This document shows positions 36,971 through 50,952 of a stretch of 64,000 nucleotides of DNA, piece after piece (the stretch's first letter is position 1; the number at the start of each line of letters is the position of its first letter). The DNA is from Hoplostethus atlanticus (lineage: Eukaryota; Chordata; Actinopteri; Trachichthyiformes; Trachichthyidae): assembly GCA_034670405.1 (NCBI GenBank), contig JAXDDX010000005.1:1559001-1623000 (forward strand), in the 5' to 3' direction. Position numbers and translations under genes: made by a program. A model generated the notes under the pieces. That model did not search any database. It was not told where the DNA came from and saw only the letters and a list, made by a program, of their open reading frames with translations.

Positions 36971-37000
<30 letters not shown>
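36971..37000. repeat. (AC)n microsatellite
   Basis: A pure 30-bp AC tract; CT- and CA-rich patches follow at about 37171-37206. Confidence 0.95.
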
Positions 37001-37002
<2 letters not shown>

Positions 37003-37169
37003 CTCTCTTCTACTCTCTCTCCCTTTCTTCTTTCGCTTTCTCCCTCTCTCTCTCTTTCCCTGGGGCTTAGAGAATGGATGGCCCTGTCTGACCCAGACGA
37101 CACTGATGTCTAGTCCTCTACACTACTGTACCTACAGCACGCTGTCTGCTGGCTCGCTGCTCCGTCCAG

Positions 37170-37206
<37 letters not shown>

Positions 37207-37557
37207 ATATGCACACACATGCACACAAGGAACAGGGGCACCCATCTCTGTCACCCAGTGCCGACAGGCAGAGGTCACCAGAGCTCAGCTACTAGAGCAA
37301 GCTGCAAGGGGTGGGGACTTCAGCCATACTCAACCAATATCACTGTCACGGCGAAGACACGGACCTCAACGTCCGTTCAAGGCATAAAAGCGACGCTGCT
37401 ACTGGAACTTTGATAACCTGAACAAAGTGAGCGGGTTCCAGTGTTGGCATCCAAACCATACTTGACTCTTACCACGTAGCTGACACGTAACTGATGAAAC
37501 TGCAACCATCCTAGCAAGAGGCTCGCCATACGACGGCTAAAAATGAAAGACGTTCTG

Positions 37558-37921
37558 GCAGCTAATCCATTTTATTGATCGCACATCCACCTTACTCGCA
37601 AAGTTCTCTCCACACGTACCAACATCCAAAGCATCACTGCTACGCTCATTGGGGGCCCCACCTTGTGCATCCCCATGTCCTTACCCGTGGCATTGGGCTT
37701 TAAGAGGGGCGGAATAGCCGAGATCCCCGCGACCAGATCGCACGATAAAACAACCCGTAGATAAGGCGCCGCTAGAGGTGGCTCGCCATGTGTTCTCCTA
37801 CAATGAGAAAAGAAAAAAACTGCGATATCACACTGATACCGCGCCTCTAAAACACCGCTAGGCCCGCACGTTTTCTTTTTCCATGCAAGTGGGTGTACAA
37901 TCAATAAAATGGATTAGCTGC
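37558..37921. mobile_element. MITE-like element with terminal inverted repeats
   Basis: Bases 37558-37579 (starting GCAGCTAATCCATTTTATTG) are the exact reverse complement of 37900-37921. The next 14 bases inward match at about 10 positions, giving an imperfect terminal repeat of about 36 bp around a 364-bp element. The interior is not low-complexity and codes for nothing recognisable. No clear target-site duplication is visible in the flanks (GTTCTG / AAAGGT), so the superfamily cannot be assigned. It is in the large zfpm2 intron. Confidence 0.6.
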
Positions 37922-39633
37922 AAAGGTATGTATAAAGGTTATCGCCGAGCTCTCATGCGCGAACACAGTGGCGACCCCTGCAAAACAATTTTGTAATGTG
38001 TCTACTTGTTTCTTCAGAGGAAATCGGATTATTTTCGCTGCCCCCCCCACCCAAAAATTTTTTATTTGCAAGGGCATACATTATGAAAGGAAAAATGAAC
38101 CCCATAACGCCTTAATGCAGTAGTAACGATATTCTATTGAGCTAACAGTCAATATTGCATCTTTTTCTTTCAGTGTTTTTCCTCCACTCCATCCTTTCCC
38201 CCTCTCTCATGTTCTCTACTCCAACTTTATTGTATTTTTCTCCTCGTGTTGCAATCGCCTCCTCGCCTCCTCGCCTCCTCGCCTCCTCGCTCCCTCGGCG
38301 CGTCGGGAGTTGCACCTAGATTCACTTTCACTTGTTTAGTTCCAGTCACTGCAGTCCGGTTGTCAACCCTCAGAGAGACTTTAACCGTGTGGTTTTCCAT
38401 CACGCTGACTGACGATCTAAACATCCCTCCACCCCAGTGATTCTTCTATCTATCTCTCCCCATCTCTCTCTGTCTCCCCCCTCACACTGTGACCCCCCCC
38501 CCCTCCCGAAGCCTGATAAAAAAAGCCCCCCCCCCCCCCCCACCACCACCACCAAAAGCTGTGTGGATGTGCAGAAAGGCCCCTCTCTCCAGCACTCAGC
38601 TTTTGTCTCTGATTATCCCTGCACACACACCCCTCACAGACCCCCCCACACCCTCCCCCTGCGCACACACACACACACATGCACACACTCCTTCTCAAAC
38701 TGCTCCTGGATCTTGTGGGTGTGTGTGTGTGTGGGGGGGGGGGGGTTGACTCTGACCAATGGCATCCAACAGCAGGGCTTTATCCTAAAGCACATTGACA
38801 ATGCTTTTCACACCTACTTACCACAGCAGAGATGGGGGCGGCAGGCTGGATCATACCCAGGCCTAAAAGCAGGCGAAGGGCTTTTAGAAGACACACACAC
38901 AGAATGGACTCTTTAATTACTGACTTCAGATCCTGCAGTAGATTAAAAAAAAAAACCTCGCGGAAGCTTATTTTCATGTCCGAGGGAATTTTTCAATGAA
39001 TATAAAAACGGGCATTGATTATGCCGTTAAGCGAGGGGGAAAGTTAAGAACGGAAATATAAAGTACATATAATCACATTAACTTACAGTGATTAATGGAA
39101 TAAAAAATGTGATCTTTTCTCCCCATCTGTATTGAACACATTCAATACTCGAGAGACACGCTCCAAATATTAAGAAGCAGCTCCTCAAAATCCACTTATC
39201 CAGCCCAATGTTCAAAGACATCTGCGAAAGCAATGCAGATAACTCATGTAACATGCTTATACAGTGGAGATAGGGGAGAAATGCACACGTGCACGAGCAC
39301 AAATGCACGTGCACAAATACGAGCACGCGCTAAAACAAATAGCTAAAAAAAAAATCACTCATTCCTGCACACTGGCAGCTCTAACAGTCTCCATGCATTA
39401 GAGAGTGTGTTTATTGTGTGTGTGTGTGTGTGTGTGTGTGACTGTGTACGCTAGTGCACAACAGGCAACCACGCATGCGCCTCTCCCTCTGCTCCCAGAC
39501 ACACAATCAGCCTTCCCGCCTGATCGATACGGAGGCATTTCCCATCATCGATTATACAATTATGGAGAAGTTAAATCGGTTGGCGTGCTCTCATGTACCG
39601 GCACATTAACCAATCCGGCTGGCGGGCGGTGGC

Positions 39634-39662
39634 GGAGGAGGAGGAGGAGGAGGAGGAGGAGG
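39634..39662. repeat. (GGA)n trinucleotide repeat
   Basis: A pure GGA run lies in a purine-rich patch beginning GGCGGTGGCGGAGG. Confidence 0.9.
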
Positions 39663-40301
39663 CGGCAGAGAGAGGAAGGGAAACAGCGTCCTCTTCACTC
39701 GCTGTTTTTTTATTTTTTTTTAAACCGCGGTGCTTAAAGTGAGCTCGGTGTAGTCCAGGTACTTCACTCAGATGATTATAATGCCACGAGGGTGCAATAC
39801 ATCACTCTTATTAGCCACACTGGAGCACAATGGTATCATAATTAATGGTCGCAGCAGGATTGAACGCTGCCCTGACATGGAAAAGTGGGCCTACTTAAGC
39901 TCTACAAGGCATTTAAATATGCAGAGTGAATGGCACAACCCAAACCCTCCTGCTCTGAGGACAGCCCGCGCTCATTAGCCCGGCACCCTCAGTGGCATTG
40001 ATACAAGGACGACCGTCTGCACTCGCACACACAAATCAATAGCACACACACACACACACGTTGAATTTACCCCCCCCCAAAAAAAATTGCATGCGGTGCT
40101 AATATATGAAAAAGCTCCAGTGTAAGGCACCCTGTCTCGTGTTTCTCATCAGTGCCCCATCACTTCTTTGAGATTCTCCCTCTGCATTGTTGTTTTTGTC
40201 TCAAGGCTTTAAGGCTGCAGTGAATGCAGACGGACATGTATGTGTCAGCAGCCGTTATGGGAATTTTTATGGTGATGCCGTTTGGTCTTGTTTGTGCCGT
40301 G

Positions 40302-41006
<705 letters not shown>

Positions 41007-41393
41007 TAAAGCCAGCTTTACAATTCCTCCTCAGTTAGCTAATGTGGAAGCTACCGCTACGACGACAGCACCAGCGCCACACTACAGCTGCCAAACGCCT
41101 AAACCCAGCCGCTCCTCTCTCTTCTCCCGGCTCACTCCAGCCTGACCGTACCCAGTTATCGCGTGGCTCAGTGCAATCAATTATTGTTGCAGTGGAATCA
41201 TTAATAATTTCCTAATGAAAACGATTCTGTTGATCTCTGTTGTATTTTAATTAAACATAATTAGTGGGCTGCTCGGAGCTGCGGTGGGGGACTCCTTTAG
41301 GGTACAATTTTGTTTTAATACACTGATAATGAAATTTTTACATTGTGTCAGTTGTTTAGTTATTATTCAGTCACACTATTTCGCTATGTTCAC

Positions 41394-41406
41394 AGATAAC
41401 AGATAA
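41394..41406 (+). promoter_or_regulatory. Paired GATA motifs (AGATAACAGATAA)
   Basis: Two AGATAA words, matching the WGATAR consensus, start 7 bp apart. They stand about 100 bp beyond a homeodomain-site-rich stretch (41150-41300). FOG2 is a GATA partner, so a GATA-responsive intronic element is plausible. Short motifs also occur by chance. Confidence 0.3.
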
Positions 41407-44400
41407 TAACCCCGGCACCTCCTATTCGCCGTAGTCATTTTAAAAAGGAGGAGGGTTGAAATGAACAATTAAATTTTGAACTGTAAGAGGCCTCTCTCTT
41501 TTCACCGTTTAACGCTGCATGCTGCTAAAGAACAGTGCAGAAAAAAGGGGCAGTTTTCCCTTTCATTTCTGTAAAAAAACAACACTGCAATGTGTATGAT
41601 GATACAGTTGAAACACCTGCAAATGTCTGTGTACAGTAACGTTGTAGCGGTGTGGTGTAAAATGCTGGTTTTTATAAAAATAGATCCTACAACATCCACC
41701 CAGGCAGGTCAAGCAAGTTCATCCCATGCCTAAGAGGTGTGCAGCTCTGCAGCAGCGGACGGAGGAAATAAAGGCATAAAAAAAAAAAAAAAAAGGATCT
41801 GATGGTGAGGACTGGGAGAATAGGAAATAATACAAAGACACCCGTGAGTTGGCTAATTCCGCACTGGCTTATGTAAAAACGGTCTAGTTACATTGGTCAA
41901 TTTCCACATGAACAATGGACTAAGTTGGACATATTATTGGACATGCTGAATCTGAATGTGGTCTGGCTTAAGAGGCTTACTGTTGAAAAGTTTAGGTGAC
42001 CTCTGAATAATGCGACATAATATGGTCACATCGAGGGTGTATAGTTTCAATGGACTCCGATATCAGGTGACAATGGTGCGAGCACAATGAAGGCTCACAC
42101 CGAGAGTGAATGGAGTCGTATATTACCCCAGGAAATGACACTTGTCACTCCTTTAACTGTGTGCATCGGATGTGATTTAAAGGGGCACTAGTCCAAGAAT
42201 TCAAAACGTCTGATTACATACACACGTGATCAAATATGTTTAGTGGTGTAATTCAGTTATTGCACAACACGGTCTTGACTGGCTCACCTGTCTAGAAAGC
42301 GGCTTAAATCCATGCAATCAGGCAGGTTTGCATTGGGAGTGACTTGACCTAATAGTAAGTGTGAAATTCCTCCATTGATAATGTGTTAATTCAACTGAGG
42401 GAAAAAAAAACACTAAATGGTGTTGAATGTATTTTTTCTCCTCTATTAAATCTCTGCTACTCTCCAACTATGTTGTTTATCAATCTGTTGTTTATCAGTA
42501 CAGAGAATTCTCCACTCTCTCTCTCTCTCGCTCTATCTCTGTCTGTCATTCCTCGTCCTCCCCTCTCTCCCTCTCTCCCCTCTGTCTCCGGCATTACTGT
42601 AACATATAATTACTCTGCAGACTTGCTGCCTGTTTCTAGAAACTTCAGTGGTTCAAAGAAACTGTCGGAGTGTGGAGGAGAGCATTGTGGGAGTTCCAGG
42701 TGGATTTCTCGATAATGAGTTAGCGCAGTAGTAGAGTCGAGAGTTTTAGTAATGGCTGGCTGCTAAGGCTCTTCCTAGGAGTTTAATGTAAAACAAATAG
42801 GGCCATGCTGACAGCCTGGGAAAAACAGATATTGCACTCTTCCCTTCCACTTCAGGGCTCTCGCTGTCTCTCGGTTTAAGAGAGGAATTCAAAGAAGAAT
42901 TTATATTCATGAATTGACTCAGGGACTCAGAACTTGAGACATTTCTACGTCTCAAACATTGCTCTTGTTCTTCTACTTCTAATTTTAATAGAAAGTGTCA
43001 CCCTTCTCTCTGTCCATCTGGACTAAATGATATGGACAGGAGAACTCAATGCCAACTGGAAAAAAAAGCCATAGTTTTGCAGGAAATGTAGGAGCCCAAA
43101 TAGGCAAAAAAAAAAATAAAAAGTGTCATTTTGCACTATAGGGTTAGCTTGTCTTGGTGCTGATGACCAGGGGCGCCCTGTGGGGGACTCAACTAAACCA
43201 AGCTGCTGCTTGTTACACACTCCTGTGCATGTATTATACATTACACACCGTTGAGGTACAACTCTCATAGGAATCATTCCCGTCCTCTCCTCCTCCCCGC
43301 ATCGTTTCCCCCCCCGACTTCCTGAACGGGAAGTGTCAAGGATTGAGGAAGTGCAGCTGTACAGAACATACAGAAATCAAACGGCGGGATGACCAATAGC
43401 GAGCTGCAGCACGAGCCACTCAAACCAATCACCAGTCCTTACTTGGAGATACTCCCCCATAGATTCACACTGGCAAGCGTCCAAACTCGACTGCTACTAT
43501 CTTTGCAGGCAGCCCTAAAGAAAGCCGAGACCACTGAAACATGAGCCAAAACATATTCTGCAGACATACTGTATATTGAGATATTCACTGTTTTCCATAA
43601 GCAAAGCATCTAAGCGCGCAATGAAGCCGCTTACAGAGGAGAAACAGCACAGGAGTGAAGATATAAACAGTCAAAGCCTCGGCTCCTCTGGGTGGGCGCC
43701 TTGCAGCAAGTCACCGTTAGATGCTGAAGAGCCCATTCCCCCCACAGTCAGTGGGACAATCCGCGCTGGCGCCGGCGTGAATTAAATTTCGATACTACTT
43801 CAGTGCCGCAGAAGATTGAAAATCGAATTTTGTAATTGTTGGGATACTTTCGCCAAATGTGTTCTGCGAGCTGAAATTCCACACCGGCGTCACCCCGCGA
43901 GGGCGTATATATGCAGATTGGAATAGGTAGAAGAAGAAGGACCGGGATAAATAGAGTTGTGGCCTGGCTCTGCAGCAGTCAAGCAGCTGAAAACATGGCA
44001 AGAGTGTTAATCTTCAATTCTTGTTACTGAATCCCAGTCCACCTAAACTAGCTGAAGAAACTCGCGAAATATAATAATAATAACTACTGGGAACTCAAAT
44101 GACATATTACGAGCATTACTGTACGAGTCACATCGCTGGATGACTTTTCTTGTTTGCTGTGGTATCATCAGTATCAGATAGTTGGCTATGAGACGTAATA
44201 TTGGTTTCAGAGTCATATCATGGACTCAGAGGTGAAATGTGAAGATTAGTCAGGATGGGTGAATGTGTTTTCCAATATTATCATTTGACCCATCCACCAG
44301 GAAAAGCCAAGTTGCAAAAAAAATGACTTCCGTATCTACACATGCTAAAAAAATACATCAAAATGAACTGAATTGTAAGTACTTTTTTTTTTTTAGCAGT

Positions 44401-45019
44401 GGGCAGGTGGACCCCCAGCACCCCACATGACTGCAAGACTACAGCAGTGACTGTCTCAGGCCCAGTTCCACTACGAGGTGACAAGAGATACTGAACTTCT
44501 ACCCCCACCCCGAGAATTAAATGAATTCTTTGTATTCCCTCCATTATCATTTCGCATCAGTTGGCAAGCGTGCGATGGTTATTGTGGAGGATTTACCGTA
44601 ATGAACTTATACTAATACGGTACAACACAGAACACAGAGGGGGGGCGGCGTCTGGAGATGTTGTTCCTCTTTAATTTAATAAGGTCAAACCGAAAGTGAC
44701 AAACAAGCAGAAATGTGACTGCGTTGAGGTGGCGGCGGTACCGAGGTCACGTACGCCTGGGGCTATCTGGAGGATATCTCCTTTAATGCGTGCGAAGGGC
44801 GGGAGCTGAAATGATACGGACTGAACAAAAAGTGAAAGAAATCCTGTTATTGCTCCTTTTTTTCTTCTTTTTCGTACAGTCAGTCTCTCCCCGCGAAAAG
44901 ATTAGAAGATTTTTTTTTTTTTAAAGAAGTGCATAATCTCCTTTAACAGCTTATCAAAACTTTAATGATTTGGTGATAAAGAGCACAAAGTTAAGTCGGC
45001 GGTTAAGAGGATAACTCCC

Positions 45020-45095
45020 CAGTGCAGTCTAGTGATTAGTAGATGAGAATTGGGAGACCGAAAATCCGGGGTTGCAAATCCCACTCCTGCCACTT
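45020..45095 (+). mobile_element. tRNA-derived SINE head
   Basis: An A-box-like GTCTAGTGATTAG at 45027-45039 and a B-box-like GGGGTTGCAAATCCC at 45068-45082 stand about 30 bp apart, as in tRNA genes. The segment between (GGGAGACCGAAAATCC) resembles a tRNA anticodon arm. The acceptor ends do not pair, so this is a SINE head and not a tRNA gene. The body probably extends right past 45200. It is antisense to zfpm2 and about 1.05 kb beyond the exon at 46144. Confidence 0.55.
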
Positions 45096-45981
45096 TATTC
45101 ACTTTGAGGGGAAGAGAGGAAGCTCCGTTTCAGCTTTGGGGTATTGTCACGGGGTAATCATTTTGAAAAGTGATAAATGGAGCCCCGTTTTTCCCTTCAC
45201 CCTTTGGAATCCCCCCCAAAAAATCTTTATTTACTTTAATTTATTTCGCTGTGTCTCTCTGGTTAACACCCGTCAAGACCCAATTATAGCTGGAGAAAGC
45301 CTCGTGCTCGCAGGCTGTGGCGTCGGTGTCGTATACGGCGTGTAAGCATCTCCTCGTGCAATCTGAAGCCTTTTACGCCAGAAACACTCTCGAGGTATAT
45401 CCAGGTATATGTCTGGACACCAATCATCACGAGTGGAGCTCCTCTTCACACCATTTGGGTTTTTGTTTTTTTTCAAACTGTGCTTTCAGGGCGGGTCAAA
45501 GTTCATGCGATGTTGACTAAACAACGTGGATTTTTTTGGACAGATTTGGACACGGTATTGTGGTTTTTTTTTGCACATCTTTATATTAAATCCATTTCTG
45601 GTGGGCCTCGCATGAATATGAAGAATTTTTTTTTTTTTTTTTGTTCAGCTGAAGCTTTGCTGAATTAGACAGCTGAAGGGAAACGGCTGACCCGGCTCCA
45701 CCCGTGCCTCGCCCGCTATCTGTTTTGAGATAGGGATTCACTTGGTAGAAAACAGCCCAAAAAAAAAAAAAAAAAAAGACATTATTTACCTGGTGAAAAT
45801 CTACAGACCATTAACATCGTGTGTCAAGTGATGTTTTCCCTCTGCTTCTAATCAGAGTTTTAGTGATATAAATTACTCTTCGGATGAGAAAAACAGATAT
45901 GGTGTGGGAGTGTGTGTCCATGTGTCTTTGTGTGTGTGTGCGAGACAAGTAGAGCAAGAAAAAGAGAGAGGAAAAAAGACA

Positions 45982-45984
<3 letters not shown>

Positions 45985-46033
<49 letters not shown>
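45985..46033. repeat. (AG)n microsatellite next to zfpm2 exon
   Basis: A 49-bp AG tract lies 110 bp downstream, in transcript direction, of the 46144-46255 exon's donor. On the zfpm2 strand it is a CT tract. Confidence 0.95.
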
Positions 46034-46036
<3 letters not shown>

Positions 46037-46143
46037 GCGAGAAGTTGAGTGTGTGGAGGATTGTCGGTGTCTTTGCTGTGGTGCTGTGGCGCGGTGTGTT
46101 GCGCTTGCGGAGAGATAACAGGACGCCGGCGCTGCTTGCCTAC

Positions 46144-46255
46144 CTTTGCTGTACACCACACAGTTGTTTTTGTTGTCTTCCGCTCCCTGCCAAGTCACAT
46201 CCAGCAGCCACCTGGGGCCGGCGCTCAGCACCACCGGGACCAGGCTCTTCGTCTT
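46144..46255 (-). CDS. zfpm2: zfpm2 coding exon: PR/SET-like domain core
   Basis: Acceptor CTGTCCCCGTCCAG ends at 46256 and donor G|GTAGGC lies at 46143. The peptide is [20 protein letters not shown] followed by [18 protein letters not shown], which closely matches the mammalian FOG2 exon. It starts in phase 0 and ends in phase 1. It lies 37.6 kb upstream of the next exon, so splicing must span one of the largest introns here. The exon is 112 bp. Confidence 0.95.
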
Positions 46256-49200
46256 CTGGACGGGGACAGATAACAAACACTAATCATTTGCTTATTCTGG
46301 TGATTAAAAAAAACCAAAAAAACAACAACATTAATAAACGGCGACTTACGGTCTTCTGCTCCTCTGAATGGCCATAAACAAACAATTTCATAAACTATAC
46401 AGTATGCAACCCCTAGCCCAAGCCCCCCGTCCCCTCCCCTTCTTTTTGTACATCGCCGAGGAGATTTGAGAATCAAGAGGGTGTGTGTGTGTGTGTGTGC
46501 AATGGTATGTGAAGAGCACACAGAAAGGCTGTAGTAGTGGTTGGAGTGGTGACAAATGGAGGCCCGCTAGAGCCTGCATCCTATCAGAATGGAGGAATTA
46601 TCATCCAGGATTGAACCCAGTGATTCAGCATCAGATCTCCACAGATTAAGAACATCTCAGGTGTCTGGGAAGTACAAAAAAAAAAAAAGAAAGGAAAAAG
46701 AAGGCCGATGACTTTCAGAGAGAACGAAGCGAGTGTTCAGTGGTGAACTTTGGGCACATTGTGCCTCGCTATCACCGGGGATCTCACCATTTCCTGAAAC
46801 AACCCAGGAAAGAATTTAAAGAATCAGTATCCATTTCAAAGGCCGATTGAGGTTACAGGTTTTACAATATGCTGGAAAATTATTCTGAATGTGTAAGGTC
46901 ATTTTTCTTCTCGGTCATAGGTCGAGCGTGGAGTTTTATTTCTTGCGAGGGGGAAAAAAAACAAAACAGGAAGACAGAGCACAACAACCCGGCGTAATAG
47001 ATTCACACGGAGCAGGGTCACCAGATTGTGGCTTGTTCTATTTATTCTCGCATGATTTTCTACTCTGTTTTATTTCATTTTTGTTTTATTTTCAAATGGC
47101 ATTCTTTTTTTTGCAAAGGGTAATGAAAGCCAAGAATACATTGTCACTGCACTTGCAAAAGGAGGGGGGTGGGGTGGGGGGGGGGGGGTGTTGTGGCAGC
47201 ATCTCAGGCAGCTGGGTACAGTAACCTATTACACAAAGGCAAAATGTCAGTATTTCAAGGCCATTACTTTTGAACCCCCAGGCCCTCCTTCATTAGGATG
47301 TTACAGAAATAGTTTAGCTAAGAGAAAATGGGTTGGGGTGCAATCTTGACACTTCATTTCTTTTTCCATCTGAGGCAGGCGGCGACAAGGCGCTGTCCAT
47401 CTGCCTAATGCAACAGAAAAATGCCGGTCCCCCCCCTCCCCATACTTTACACTTATTTCTCCTCTGCAACGGGGCAACAACCTTCAAGGATAAATGCAAA
47501 TGTCACTTGAGCATGTTAAAGGTCTGAATTGGCACAGATATGCACAAGAGATGAGTGCTGTGCTCCGGCAGTGTGCCTCTGCATGAACCCCGCCCCCCCC
47601 CCCCCTCCCCTCCCCTCGCCCCCCCCAATTTCTCTCTCCATGAACTCTATCTAGACGGAAGGAGGGCAAGCATTATTCACAAATAGCAAATCTATCTTAG
47701 CGAGACTATATGAATCTGAATGGATTTTGTCTGCAGAATTCAGAAAACAAAATGCACACACTAAATAAAGAGCGATCCCTAAACGGTCCCGCATATAGCT
47801 CCTGCTGAACTATACTGCCAGACCGATCAAACACATTGCAAACAGTAAATTGTGTCTGCTGATATTCTTATTCCTTCTCCTGGCATCTCCTTATCCCAAC
47901 CCTGGCAGCGGATGAAACACAGAGAAGACCTCTGTAATTTAAGTCATCCTCTATTTCACATTTCAAATTAGCCTCACAATAAAAGTCTTATATCTGGCTA
48001 ACCTGAAAATCTCACACCCCTGTCAAAGGAGCAGAGCAGACCGGCCCCCGATTGTTGCCAGGACGACTATCTGAAATGGGAATCGGATTAACCCTTTCTT
48101 AGATCTCCAGACTGGAGCATATCTTATTCAGCAGCAAGAGGCCCCTCTCCCGTCCCTCAGAGCCTCTGGGAATTCATGATATTCCAGCTGCTCTTAATGT
48201 GTCCAACTGGGAAAAAATATCACATTAGCTAGACTTCTTCTCCATGTTGGGAATTGCAATAAAGACATGTGATACACCAGTCTTGTGAATCACATTTCCA
48301 TTTAGACATCAGTATTTTTTAGCTGCACTGTATATTATGTATTGTTTAAATAGCACAAAGTCCTTTCTCTATTGTTTGAGACTGAACAGCGACAACCCGC
48401 GACAGAAAGTCAGTACAGATTTCTATCCCGCACCTACGTCGGCGATAACGCACGCCGCCCGTACGCCAGCCGTCACCAAGACAAAAGGAATGCAGAGGAG
48501 CGACTGCACGCGACATATCTGGGATTAAAAGGCGCGGCGGCGTCACTGCGGGGAGGAGCATCTGCAAAAAGCAAAATGCAAAAACATTTTTTTCTCTCTC
48601 TCTACGACTTAAAATCAGCGGGCCTAAGTGGCCGAGGCCAGGAGGAACGCAGATTGACAGGCAGAAAATTACGATTTCCACCCGGAGCGAGGGGAGCATA
48701 TGACGAACCGGCTCGTGTAAACAAACTCAACTAACAATCGCAACCCGGGGGGGGATGTGACGTATGGAAGCTGCTTCCTGTCCAGAGTATCCCACGGAGG
48801 GAGCTGAGTGGGCAAAATGTTCTGACCCCCATTGGATACTTGAGTATTTATGCTTCACAAAATCATGTCATATTTTAACCTCTATGATCTACAAACAACA
48901 AGGATATTTTCTGTATGAATACATGAGAAAAAAAATTCAGATATTTATAATGCATTTTAAGTGTAAATACATCTAAAACATTTACACAATATATTACACT
49001 TAAACTACAATATCATCCTTGTCAGACCTTGTTAAAAACAACCTCTCCCTTTCCTCCCTATGTGGTGTGCTAAGGTTTATCCACCCTCTGCCTTCACTCC
49101 AGTGGTTTCAATACTCTCCCAGTTTTTTTTTCTTCCTTTTCTTTTTTTTTCTTCCTTTCCTGAGCTCTGTTACCGTTCATCGTGTAAGAGATACAGTGAC

Positions 49201-50912
49201 CAAAACAGTGTAGTCAGCGAGGAAGTGATTACAAAACTGATGCTCCAAATTCGCTATAAAATGAAAATCAATATTTCCACAAGTTGCTGCAACATAAAAG
49301 ATAACCTTCATTGATTTTTCTAGACTTAGGCCTCTGTGATAAAATCTAATATAAATTTTCAGCCACACGGATTTGGATCAGAGCGGAGCAGGGGCTGAAC
49401 GATAAGTTCCGTGCACATCTCTCAGAGTTGGATTTTTTTTCCTCTCCTTTTCCTTCTTCCTCGGCAGGGCTGTACTATTTATAATTGGCCCTGTGTGAGC
49501 AAAAGCTTCTATCAGGAATCTGTTCTAATTTTTATTACTGAGAAGCTAAAGCCTGTTCCAGATAATTTGGAAATTTCAGGGGAATTGTGATAGAGCTGAT
49601 GGCACAGCCGGACTGACTCCAGAAAGGAGCTAACCTGTAATAGCCTCTGTGGCTGCGCTGATTAAATGTTGCCATAGATGAAAGACCTGCCATCACCGCA
49701 ATAAATTAACCAATCACACAAATCCCAAGTCGCTACTAATCCCTCCTTGATACCATGATCCTCTGATCAGCTGAAGGAGGTGAAGAAGAAAGTGGCTTGT
49801 GACACTCAGCCTTCTCCTAACTCCCTGCTTCCCTGTGTAAACAACAAGCTAATGATATCGCCGCTGACCATTTCACCACCACTGGCTACTCTTAACCCGC
49901 TTCATGGTCGGGGCAGGTGAAATCGATACAAACCTTGGAGGGAATGATTCTTTTTCCTCGTCTCGTCTTTTTTTTTTTTTTTCCCCTTCCTCTCCCTCCC
50001 TCCACCAAGGTCACTGACTGGTGCTGTATCCGTCTTGATCCCACAGCTGCAGGATTTAGACAACTGAGAGATCAAAACCCGCTCCGTCTGAATATCTCAA
50101 GACGTTCGTTTGGGTTCATGTGCTTTCAACGTCCAAGTAGTGAAGTAGCGCCATTTTGAAACAAAGACACCCATCTAAATCTCAATAATGTTGCAGTTAA
50201 CAATAAAAAATCTCACTCAACATTATATACCAACAGTATATATATATATATAAAAAGTGAATTACTGATATATTTCCTTGCCTTTCCTTTGCCTACATCA
50301 CTATTGACCTAGCATTAACACCCCGACACCTCACCAATATTTTTGACGCGCCCTGTCCGACGGCGCTGGCGGTGCAAACGCCAACAAAACAAGCTTATGT
50401 ACGGGTTATGTCAAGTTTATATGTTCTCTGTTTCTAACATGGGAGTGAGGATAAAGGATTTGTACCTGTTTTACCAGTCAGTTTACAGCAGACAGCACAC
50501 TCACACCTTGATAACGGCCATTGCAATTAGTTGTTCACTGCGATGAAACAAATTGCATGTGGTCAACTGGAAATTTCATTAAGGGAGATTTTCCTCAAGC
50601 CCTCGTTATCGCGCTGCGTATTAATATTTTCTTAGCCTCGAGGATGGATGGGTTGCGAGGGGTCGTTTTGCTGAATAAACGGCCAAAACCTGCCTCACTT
50701 GCTCCACTATGCATGTTGGGAGGGGGGGGGGGGGTAGTTAGGGTGCTGCATATTTTTCCACCGCACCCGAAAATAAGATTCTCTGTCAGCATCCTGCATA
50801 AACTGGGAAACACCTCCATTTCTCAAGTCGGCTTTTGTGTCATTTCCTCCTCTTCTAAATGGCCGTGGTTACATCTGCGGAAATGAAAAGATACCTAACA
50901 TGCTGCTTTCAT

Positions 50913-50921
<9 letters not shown>

Positions 50922-50950
<29 letters not shown>
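50922..50950. repeat. (CT)n microsatellite after poly-C
   Basis: CT repeats follow a run of C at about 50913-50922. Confidence 0.95.

Positions 50951-50952
<2 letters not shown>

Noticed and set aside
45020..45095. A tRNA gene
   Set aside because: A- and B-box words are present, but the acceptor-stem ends do not pair and it runs into unrelated sequence, so a SINE head is the better reading.
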